Positions 1 through 4,730 of a DNA stretch of 12,636 nt are shown here, one piece after another. The stretch's first letter is position 1, and each line of letters opens with the position of its first letter. Below the pieces are notes generated by a model, which was not told where the DNA came from, searched no databases, and was given only the letters and a program-made list of their open reading frames with translations. The stretch comes from Thermoprotei archaeon. GTDB lineage: Archaea > Thermoproteota > Methanomethylicia > Nezhaarchaeales > WYZ-LMO8. The stretch lies in assembly GCA_003649565.1 (NCBI GenBank), contig QMSF01000007.1:1-12636 (forward strand). Direction: 5' to 3'. Both the position numbers and the translations under genes were made by a program.

Positions 1-2
1 AG

Positions 3-668
3 CTAAAGGGGCTAATAATTGAAACCGCATATAGGAAGGGTTATGGAAATGATTTAGCTGAGGGCTCACTGAGGCTAGCTAGGAAATATGGTGCGCCTGA
101 GGCGTCAGTGAGCATAAAGGGATTAGAGGTGCCAGCATATGATCCTAGAGGTGCCTTTGGCTTAGCGCTTTCCTATGCAACATCTTATCGTGGTGCTTGT
201 CATTTAAGGAGTTGGACCATAGCATTTGAGGTTATAGGTGTCCCTCATCTGGTCAACAGGTTCTCATCTTTTGAGAAGCCATCGCTTGTGAAGTATACTC
301 AGGACCTTGCCGCTATTTACGATTGCTTAGTTATGTGTAAGCACTTTGCGATAGAGTTTGATGAGGAGCCATTAAGCGCGATGCTTAGTGCTGTTACTGG
401 TGTTGAGTTTTCTAAGGAAGAGTTATTAATGGTAGGTGAGAGGTTATGGGCTATCGCTAGGCTATTTAACATCAGAGAGGGCTTCACTCGCAAAGATGAT
501 GTATTACCACCAAAACTCCGTAAACCACTAGATAAAGGGCCTATAGCAGGCAGGATACCGCCACTTGATGAGATGATTAAGGAATACTATGCGATAAGAG
601 GTTGGGATTCTGAGGGCATCCCAACTAAGAAGCTTCTAGATAAACTGGAATTGAGGTGTTATGCTTGA
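3..668 (+). CDS. aor: Aldehyde ferredoxin oxidoreductase, C-terminal part (5' truncated by window edge)
   Basis: The reading frame is open from the first bases, so this is the last ~221 residues of a protein whose family is about 600 residues long. The family is known to oxidise aldehydes to carboxylic acids with a tungsten bis-pterin cofactor and one [4Fe-4S] cluster, passing electrons to ferredoxin in the cytoplasm. Seen here: the YDPRG motif, then RGACHLR, and the DxxxxC element (DCLVMC, Asp codon 321-323, Cys codon 336-338), where the Asp contacts the pterin and the Cys is the fourth cluster ligand in Pyrococcus AOR. The first three cluster cysteines lie outside the window. A GTG at 108 falls inside the conserved domain and is not the start. 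The 3' end overlaps the aldolase gene, so both are probably co-transcribed. The exact aldehyde substrate (AOR, FOR or GAPOR type) cannot be told from this part. Confidence 0.93.
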   Translation, partial: LKGLIIETAYRKGYGNDLAEGSLRLARKYGAPEASVSIKGLEVPAYDPRGAFGLALSYATSYRGACHLRSWTIAFEVIGVPHLVNRFSSFEKPSLVKYTQDLAAIYDCLVMCKHFAIEFDEEPLSAMLSAVTGVEFSKEELLMVGERLWAIARLFNIREGFTRKDDVLPPKLRKPLDKGPIAGRIPPLDEMIKEYYAIRGWDSEGIPTKKLLDKLELRCYA

Positions 669-1273
669 CCGTAAGGAGCATAGATGAGGAGATATACGAA
701 ATCTTAAGGGATTACGCTTTGAGGATAGCGCGTAGAGGTTATGTGACCGCTCATGGCGGTAACTTGAGTATTAGGTCAGGTAACAACATGTGGATAACGA
801 GACATGCATGCTCTCTTGAGAACCTCAGGCCTGAAGATATCGTCAAGATCCCTATTGATCGACCATCGAGCAAGGACATAATAGCATCTACTGAGACTCC
901 TGTCCATAGAGAAATTTATCAAAAGACCAATAACCTCGTCGTCATGCATGCACATCCACCATATACCGTGGCCTTATCATATTTCATAGATGAGCTAATA
1001 CCGCCTGACTCAGAGGGATATCATGTTTTGAGGAGCATACCTGTTGTTGAAGGAAGACCTGGATCAACTACATTAGCAACTAAAGTAGCAAGCGCATTAA
1101 CAAGGCATTGGGCTGTCATAGTTAGAGGACATGGGGTTTTCGCTTCATCAAAATTCGTCGACCATACTTATCAGATATTATGTATGGTTGAACATTCAGC
1201 CAGAATACTCTATTTAAAGAACATCTATGAGACGGTCTTAGGAGTCAAGGCCAAGATCCCCAAGGAGCTTTAA
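665..1273 (+). CDS. Class II aldolase/adducin family protein (L-fuculose-phosphate aldolase-like)
   Basis: A zinc-dependent class II aldolase of about 202 residues, the usual length. Such enzymes cleave a sugar phosphate into dihydroxyacetone phosphate and a short aldehyde. Counting from the TTG at 665, GGN at 31-33 is the phosphate-binding loop, Glu77 in STETPVH is the catalytic acid position, and His95, His97 (HAHPP) and His156 (RGHG) are the three zinc ligands, so the active site looks intact. I chose TTG 665 because GAGGTG at 653-658 sits 6 nt before it. A GTG at 656 would add three residues but has no ribosome-binding site. The gene begins inside the AOR stop region, which suggests translational coupling: the aldolase could make the aldehyde that AOR oxidises (inference). 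Fuculose-1-phosphate aldolase, ribulose-phosphate epimerase-like and methylthioribulose-phosphate dehydratase (MtnB) functions share this fold, so substrate is open. Confidence 0.88.
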   Translation: MTVRSIDEEIYEILRDYALRIARRGYVTAHGGNLSIRSGNNMWITRHACSLENLRPEDIVKIPIDRPSSKDIIASTETPVHREIYQKTNNLVVMHAHPPYTVALSYFIDELIPPDSEGYHVLRSIPVVEGRPGSTTLATKVASALTRHWAVIVRGHGVFASSKFVDHTYQILCMVEHSARILYLKNIYETVLGVKAKIPKEL

Positions 1274-1293
1274 AGAATCAACCGAATACCAGT

Positions 1294-1303
1294 AAAGTTT
1301 TAA
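1294..1303 (+). promoter_or_regulatory. TATA box for tRNA-Asn
   Basis: AAAGTTTTAA is centred about 33 nt before the first tRNA base, the spacing expected for an archaeal TATA box followed by a short 5' leader. No transcript evidence is available. Confidence 0.45.
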
Positions 1304-1331
1304 TGAGACCGTCATAGTATGCTAATGGTAA

Positions 1332-1422
1332 GCCCCGGTAGCTCAGTCAGGCAGAGCGGCGGGCTGTTATCTTACTGATGGAAACCCGTAGGTCGGAGGT
1401 TCGAGTCCTCCCCGGGGCGCCA
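1332..1422 (+). tRNA. tRNA-Asn (GTT) with a 14-nt intron
   Basis: A full cloverleaf can be folded: acceptor GCCCCGG/CCGGGGC (1332-1338/1412-1418), D stem GCTC/GAGC (1341-1344/1354-1357), anticodon stem GCGGG/CCCGT (1359-1363/1385-1389), five-base variable loop AGGTC, T stem GGAGG/CCTCC with loop TTCGAGT (1400-1406), discriminator G1419 and an encoded CCA (1420-1422). Without the intron the anticodon loop is CTGTTAA, anticodon GTT at 1366-1368, which together with G73 fits asparagine. The intron (1370-1383) lies between positions 37 and 38. The next plus-strand gene begins about 70 nt downstream, and the upstream aldolase gene ends 58 nt before it. Confidence 0.95.
1370..1383 (+). other. Intron of tRNA-Asn with canonical bulge-helix-bulge site
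   Basis: Placing the cuts after A1369 and A1383 gives a bulge-helix-bulge: 5' bulge T1368-A1369|T1370, four-pair central helix CTGT (1364-1367) with ATGG (1378-1381, two G-U wobbles), and 3' bulge A1382-A1383|A1384 stacked on the anticodon stem. The outer helix is only C1371-G1377 around a TTACT loop. At 14 nt it is a minimal intron of the class cut by archaeal splicing endonuclease. Confidence 0.85.
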
Positions 1423-1493
1423 CAAATTCTTATTACTTATCTTAGCTAGCTCCGAAAACCTATTCTGCGCTTGTACTTCTAGTAATCCTGCTG

Positions 1494-1829
1494 GTGATAG
1501 TACTGATAGTCGCCATACCATGCTTTGGTTTAGGAGGGCTAGATGACTATTTATCATTGAGGCTTGAGGCTGCCAATTGTATGACCATTGTCGATGTCGT
1601 AGATAATGTCATTAGAGGAGTTGTAGTTTTTAGGTTGCCACCCTTCAATCATGGTAATATCGAGAGCGTGCTTGTTAATGTATTATTGGCTACGGAAGTT
1701 GATGTTATAATGACTTGTGATGTAAGTGAGGAGTTAAAGAGAAGAATCGAAGAAAGGGGGATTAAAATTATAATTGTTGAAAAAGGTCTTACAGTTGAAG
1801 AGGCATTAAAAACATTAACGTCTGCTTAG
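1494..1829 (+). CDS. NifX/NifB-type (dinitrogenase iron-molybdenum cofactor domain) small protein
   Basis: About 110 residues with the layout of the Nitro_FeMo-Co domain: an N-terminal strand ending AIP, a GGLDDYLSLR segment where the family has GGxxDxxVSxxFG, a TIVDVV strand, and a C-terminal GIKIIIVEKGLTVEEAL, matching the usual GIxVyxxxxGTVEEAL. Stand-alone copies are common in anaerobic archaea that do not fix nitrogen and probably bind metal clusters; no nif gene is near, so a role in nitrogenase is not supported. The middle is divergent and the usual Gly-rich GxGPxA loop is replaced by CDVSEEL. The start is uncertain: GTG 1494 is the only standard start codon in frame before the domain, yet a GGTGAT ribosome-binding-site-like run (1493-1498) overlaps it, and family members usually begin three codons later. 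The gene ends 15 bp inside the opposing membrane-protein gene. Confidence 0.68.
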   Translation: MIVLIVAIPCFGLGGLDDYLSLRLEAANCMTIVDVVDNVIRGVVVFRLPPFNHGNIESVLVNVLLATEVDVIMTCDVSEELKRRIEERGIKIIIVEKGLTVEEALKTLTSA

Positions 1830-2069
1830 AGCTTTATGAGTCATATAGAGCAAGGCAGTAATAATGAGAGAAGTTAGGATCACAATCCCCATCCAGCTCC
1901 AAAGTAATAATGCTCTTGCAGCACCATAGTTTTGAGTTAATTTTGCTAAGGTGCCTATGTCTAGCATCCCTCCACCTACAATATATACAAGAGGAGCTGC
2001 CGCTATCACACCTATAGCAAACGCTAGCAATATCAAGCCCAAACCGGAGATCAGAGATTTTAAAGCCAT
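1815..2069 (-). CDS. Small membrane protein with two predicted helices, function unknown
   Basis: 84 residues. Two hydrophobic segments are clear: about residues 7-30 (ISGLGLILLAFAIGVIAAAP and onward) and about 53-76 (ALLLWSWMGIVILTSLIITA), joined by a short polar stretch with a GGGM turn, and ending in a basic tail (HKALSRR). This fits an integral membrane hairpin. The ATG at 2069 is preceded by GGAAGGTG about 8 nt upstream, a good archaeal ribosome-binding site, which favours this frame over the longer out-of-frame opening on the same strand. The gene converges on the NifX-like gene with a 15-bp overlap. I do not recognise a family. Small two-helix proteins of this kind are often annotated only as hypothetical. 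Confidence 0.65.
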   Translation of the reverse strand: MALKSLISGLGLILLAFAIGVIAAAPLVYIVGGGMLDIGTLAKLTQNYGAARALLLWSWMGIVILTSLIITALLYMTHKALSRR

Positions 2070-2131
2070 AGATTTGCACCTTCCATGCTTGCTTCACCTC
2101 AAAGAGAGCTTAAAACGTTTTGTTGTGAAGT

Positions 2132-2141
2132 AAAACTTAAG
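2132..2141 (+). promoter_or_regulatory. Possible TATA box for tRNA-Tyr
   Basis: AAAACTTAAG is centred about 39 nt before the tRNA. It is the best AT-rich candidate in the gap between the divergent membrane-protein gene and the tRNA, though slightly far unless the 5' leader is about 10 nt. Confidence 0.33.
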
Positions 2142-2175
2142 AACACCTTTAGAGTTAGTGGAGATTTTGAAAGGC

Positions 2176-2304
2176 CCCCGGGTAGCTCAGTGGTAGAGCG
2201 CTCGGCTGTAGCTTGTGCGCGGGTCGAGGGGCGGCTTTCGCCGCGATGAAAACCCGTCGGCCGAGACCGAGTGGTCGCAGGTTCAAATCCTGCCCCGGGG
2301 ACCA
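2176..2304 (+). tRNA. tRNA-Tyr (GTA) with a 54-nt intron
   Basis: Acceptor CCCCGGG/CCCGGGG (2176-2182/2294-2300), D stem GCTC/GAGC (2185-2188/2196-2199), anticodon stem CTCGG/CCGAG (2201-2205/2267-2271), five-base variable loop TGGTC, T stem GCAGG/CCTGC with loop TTCAAAT (2282-2288), discriminator A2301, encoded CCA 2302-2304. The spliced loop is CTGTAGA with anticodon GTA at 2208-2210. The C1-G72 pair plus A73 is the known identity set of archaeal and eukaryotic tRNA-Tyr and confirms the call. The intron is read as 2212-2265 (37/38); because A-G repeats at both borders, cuts shifted by one or two bases would give the same mature tRNA. The opposing methyltransferase gene stops 3 nt after the CCA. 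Confidence 0.94.
2212..2265 (+). other. Intron of tRNA-Tyr with relaxed bulge-helix-bulge and internal stem-loops
   Basis: With the same geometry as the tRNA-Asn intron, the central helix would be CTGT (2206-2209) against GCCG (2260-2263): three of four positions pair (one G-U) and T2207/C2262 is a mismatch, so the motif is relaxed. Inside, GCGGGT (2219-2224) pairs with ACCCGT (2252-2257) including one G-U, and GCGGC (2231-2235) pairs with GCCGC (2240-2244) around TTTC. GCCGAG at 2260-2265 could also pair with CTCGGC at 2201-2206, competing with the true anticodon stem. Confidence 0.75.
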
Positions 2305-2307
2305 TCT

Positions 2308-3024
2308 CTAACTCTTTATGCAATGAAAAACTACAACAGGCGAGTAGGGTAAAGGCTCTGTTTTTACGTGAAAGCCCAGATCCTTTAATTTATGGTATAG
2401 CCTATTCTGCCATGACCTATTTTTGCTTCCGAAAATCGATAGCGTACCATCGCTTTTAAGTAAATTTGCCAATTTCTCCAAGAAGTCGTTAGAATATAGC
2501 TCTGGATTTTTATTGGGATTAGGACCTCCATCATGAATTATATGGTCAAAGACGTCTTTTATCATGTCTACTGCTTTTACTGCATCACAAAGGCATATTT
2601 TGACACAGGGATTTGATAAAGCCTCTTGAAATGGAGGATAGGGATTTTTATGAAGAGCTATTGCTAATATTTCGCGCGAGGAATCGATGGTTAAGTAAAG
2701 AGATGGCATGACGGTGGAGAGCACTGTATAGCATGTTCTCCCTAGACCAGTTCCTATTTCAAGTATCTTGTAGCCTTGTCGAATTACTTCAACCCATGAG
2801 ATGTAAGAGCCATATATTATCAATCTGGAGATGTCCTTATCATTAAGCGTGTAACCTAGTCCACCAGTGACATTGTCTATTATCCGCCAAACCTCATCAT
2901 GACTGAGAGAGCATACATAATCCTTAAGAGAGCTAATTGCTTTTCTACTGAAGCTATCAACTAAATCGTATTTTCCTTGACGAAGAAGCTGGATTATAAT
3001 GTTGCTTAGAGACTCCACAGTCAT
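2308..3024 (-). CDS. SAM-dependent methyltransferase, class I fold
   Basis: 238 residues. A helical N-terminal part (about 1-80) leads to a Rossmann methyltransferase core: motif I KILEIGTGLGRTC at 86-98 (SAM glycine loop), the acidic residue Asp114 after the second strand (LTIDSS), a CDA segment near 146-148 where the adenine-contacting Asp lies, and DHIIHDGG at 160-167 as the post-strand-4 motif. ELYSNDFLEKLANLL then GTLSIFG resemble the predicted archaeal methyltransferases related to spermidine synthase/MnmC C-domains (COG2521-like; family assignment inferred from memory). HDGG stands where N6-amine methylases have D/NPPY/F, so a base amino group is not an obvious target. Substrate unknown. 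It starts with ATG, with a TATA-like box about 33 nt upstream (nearly leaderless), and is read away from metE. Confidence 0.8.
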   Translation of the reverse strand: MTVESLSNIIIQLLRQGKYDLVDSFSRKAISSLKDYVCSLSHDEVWRIIDNVTGGLGYTLNDKDISRLIIYGSYISWVEVIRQGYKILEIGTGLGRTCYTVLSTVMPSLYLTIDSSREILAIALHKNPYPPFQEALSNPCVKICLCDAVKAVDMIKDVFDHIIHDGGPNPNKNPELYSNDFLEKLANLLKSDGTLSIFGSKNRSWQNRLYHKLKDLGFHVKTEPLPYSPVVVFHCIKS

Positions 3025-3052
3025 ACTTACTGCATTACTTATTGTTTCTTCA

Positions 3053-3062
3053 CTTTAAAAAG
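3053..3062. promoter_or_regulatory. Shared TATA-like palindrome between the methyltransferase and metE genes
   Basis: CTTTAAAAAG reads almost the same on both strands. Its centre is about 33 nt from the methyltransferase ATG (short leader or leaderless) and about 60 nt from the metE start, which would leave room for a leader carrying the AGGTGA ribosome-binding site. Confidence 0.45.
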
Positions 3063-3106
3063 TAAGCATTGCTTTTTTTAGGTGTTGGTTTAATTGCTTA
3101 AGCGTT

Positions 3107-3112
3107 AGGTGA
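3107..3112 (+). promoter_or_regulatory. Ribosome-binding site that decides the metE start
   Basis: AGGTGA matches the 16S anti-Shine-Dalgarno complement and ends 5 nt before TTG 3118. The alternative GTG at 3109 lies inside this site and has no site of its own. Confidence 0.6.
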
Positions 3113-3117
3113 GAAGT

Positions 3118-4080
3118 TTGAGGCCTTTGACTACAACCACTATAGGCAGTTTTCCTCTGCCACCAGGGATTGAAGAGTTTAAACGGAGTATAGAGATTCA
3201 AGTTAAGGCAGGGATAGACTATCCTGCATTACCTCAACTTGAAGATTTTTGCCTTATATTTCTGAGGGATATTGCTGAGAGAGGCAAGGGGCTTGAAAGA
3301 AAGGGCGAAATCTTTGTATTAACAGGGCCAATTGAGCCCCCCAAAGAACCAGCAATCATTCAAGAAGTTGCTTTAGCGATTACCACACTCAAGGAGTTAG
3401 GCTTGCAAGAAGGCCTCAAGATCCAGGTTACAGGGCCTTTAACTCTTTCATCTCTAGTCAAGTTCCTAGACAAAACCGCTATGTCATATCCAGACATTGT
3501 TGAAAGTTTTGCTGACGCTATAGCAGATATTTTAGCCTCTGCAAGTAGTTTTGAGGAAGTTAAGGTTGCCTTTATAGATGAGCCCACAACATACTATGCG
3601 TTATGGCATGGATATGACGAGAAGTTCGTTATAAACATAATTAATAGAGCACTAAAAAAACTAGGTCGTGACGTTGAAAAAGGCATTCATATATGTGGTG
3701 ATGCAAGAGGTCTCTCTCGAGTAACTCTCAATTTGCATGTAGACATAATTCATCATGAGGTAGCAGGGTTCCCAAAGAACTTTGACGCGTATAATCCAGC
3801 AGAGCTTATTAAAGCTAATAAGATGCTTGGGATAGGCGTTGTAACGACAAAGCCCGTGGATACAACTATTAACATTGAAAGTGAGCAAGAAGTTGAGGAG
3901 CTGATTAAAAGGGCTCTAGAGCGTTATGATCAAAGAATTGTAATAGCACCTGATTGCGGGTTTAGAGGACTTATGGAAGTCGCTGATTTCGAAGAAGCGT
4001 TTAAAGCGACATACCTCAAGCTCAAGGTCATGAGCGATGCCACTAGGAAGATTAGGAAAGAGCTAGGTTTAAACTACTAA
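3118..4080 (+). CDS. metE: Core-type cobalamin-independent methionine synthase (short MetE)
   Basis: About 320 residues, matching only the C-terminal catalytic barrel of bacterial MetE (about 750 residues); the folate-binding N-terminal duplicate is absent. It transfers a methyl group to homocysteine to make methionine. Counting from TTG 3118, the zinc site is complete: His191 and Cys193 in HICGD, Glu214 in HHEVAGF, and Cys280 in PDCGF. The N-terminus TTTTIGSFP and DEPTTYYALWHG are further family marks. Known work on archaeal short MetE proteins indicates methylcobalamin or a corrinoid protein as methyl donor rather than methyl-tetrahydrofolate; that is inference here. The TTG start follows AGGTGA at 5 nt. 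It is transcribed alone, divergent from the methyltransferase and convergent with the small helical-protein gene. Confidence 0.92.
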   Translation: MRPLTTTTIGSFPLPPGIEEFKRSIEIQVKAGIDYPALPQLEDFCLIFLRDIAERGKGLERKGEIFVLTGPIEPPKEPAIIQEVALAITTLKELGLQEGLKIQVTGPLTLSSLVKFLDKTAMSYPDIVESFADAIADILASASSFEEVKVAFIDEPTTYYALWHGYDEKFVINIINRALKKLGRDVEKGIHICGDARGLSRVTLNLHVDIIHHEVAGFPKNFDAYNPAELIKANKMLGIGVVTTKPVDTTINIESEQEVEELIKRALERYDQRIVIAPDCGFRGLMEVADFEEAFKATYLKLKVMSDATRKIRKELGLNY

Positions 4081-4220
4081 CTGAAAAACAAGCTCATCCT
4101 CAATTTAAGATCATTCTATGATTGATGTATTGAAAGCTGACAATTTCCTTAATATAAAAGCCGGAGTCGCATAAAGCGTTGAGAGAAGCTAAATGTTATT
4201 TAAATCCATAGGAAATGTTT
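4081..4220. other. Convergent intergenic region with T-run termination signals
   Basis: 140 bp between two converging stops. T5 on the plus strand (4218-4222) could end metE transcripts, and T5 on the minus strand (4084-4088) could end transcripts of the small helical-protein gene; archaeal terminators are often simple T-runs. I see no hairpin, box C/D pair or open frame of note. Confidence 0.3.
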
Positions 4221-4586
4221 TTATGAGCCTAATGGCTCCTCTTCGCTTTCTCTTTGAGGAGAAGAGATGCTTTCTTCAACCAACTTTAAGCTTTCTAATT
4301 TTTCTTCTGTTCGCCTTATCTTTTCTTGAATTTCATGCATGTAGTTGATAACATAAGCTTCTAGTATGTCGAAATTTCCTTGAAGAGCATTTGATATAAG
4401 CTCTGAAGATTCTAGTCCTAACTCCTCAAGAATTAATGTTGCGTATTCTTTTTTGTCGGCTTCACTAAGGACTCTAGATGCTAATACATATAATAGCACT
4501 TTTGAAAGCTCAAGTTTACCTTTTAGGTGGCTTAGCTTGGCTTCTTCAATCCATCTCTCAATGGTTATCTTAAGCCTTTGATGCAA
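4221..4586 (-). CDS. Small acidic helical protein, function unknown
   Basis: 121 residues, almost entirely predicted helix. Heptad-like leucines and isoleucines run through about residues 78-108 (YVINYMHEIQEKIRRTEEKL and onward), suggesting a coiled coil, and the last 15 residues are a Ser/Glu-rich, probably disordered tail (PQRESEEEPLGS). No membrane segment, signal peptide, cysteine motif or catalytic motif is visible. The only usable start is TTG at 4586: an in-frame TAA lies two codons upstream, the next Met is far inside, and GGTG sits 8 nt before the TTG. A TTATAATAAA box lies about 50 nt upstream, so it seems to have its own promoter after hisS. I do not recognise the family; a structural or complex-bridging role would be a guess. 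Confidence 0.7.
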   Translation of the reverse strand: MHQRLKITIERWIEEAKLSHLKGKLELSKVLLYVLASRVLSEADKKEYATLILEELGLESSELISNALQGNFDILEAYVINYMHEIQEKIRRTEEKLESLKLVEESISSPQRESEEEPLGS

Positions 4587-4631
4587 AGTTTACACCATCA
4601 AGAGAATCTTTATGGTTGCTTAAAAGAGACG

Positions 4632-4641
4632 TTTATTATAA
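4632..4641 (-). promoter_or_regulatory. TATA box for the small helical-protein gene
   Basis: On the minus strand this reads TTATAATAAA, the strongest TATA-like run in the gap. It lies about 50 nt before the TTG start, giving a leader of about 20-25 nt that includes the GGTG ribosome-binding site. Confidence 0.5.
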
Positions 4642-4683
4642 GCGCTTCAAAGCCATGATTTAAGGCTTCAAGGTACGTGATAG

Positions 4684-4700
4684 CGTTTTTTGAAAAAACG
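4684..4700 (-). terminator. Inverted repeat with T6/A6 arms, candidate hisS terminator
   Basis: CGTTTTTT and AAAAAACG flank a single G: perfect 8-base arms with one central base. On the minus strand a T6 run lies about 30 nt after the hisS stop, as expected for archaeal T-run termination. The arms may matter only as T-runs, since the centre is too tight for a full hairpin. Confidence 0.45.
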
Positions 4701-4730
4701 TAGATGAGCCTTCTAGATGGCATGGCTTTG

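Noticed and set aside
108..668. A separate gene starting at GTG 108
   Set aside because: The same frame is open to the window edge and encodes AOR sequence upstream of 108, so the GTG is internal.
1834..2097. 87-residue minus-strand reading frame overlapping the membrane protein gene
   Set aside because: Low-complexity Cys/Tyr/Ser-rich translation without ribosome-binding site; the other frame has clear membrane segments and a good site.
2099..2459. Reading frames on both strands across tRNA-Tyr
   Set aside because: They run through the tRNA and its intron and are explained by the RNA gene and the methyltransferase gene.
4115..4145. Possible box C/D small RNA (TGATGT ... CTGA) after metE
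   Set aside because: The boxes are imperfect, only about 10-15 nt apart, and no C'/D' pair or guide space exists.
4648..4730. Repeated AAGCC/GGCTT-type short inverted repeats between hisS and the small gene
   Set aside because: Arms of about 5 bp with loose loops; no consistent fold beyond the T6/A6 repeat already listed.
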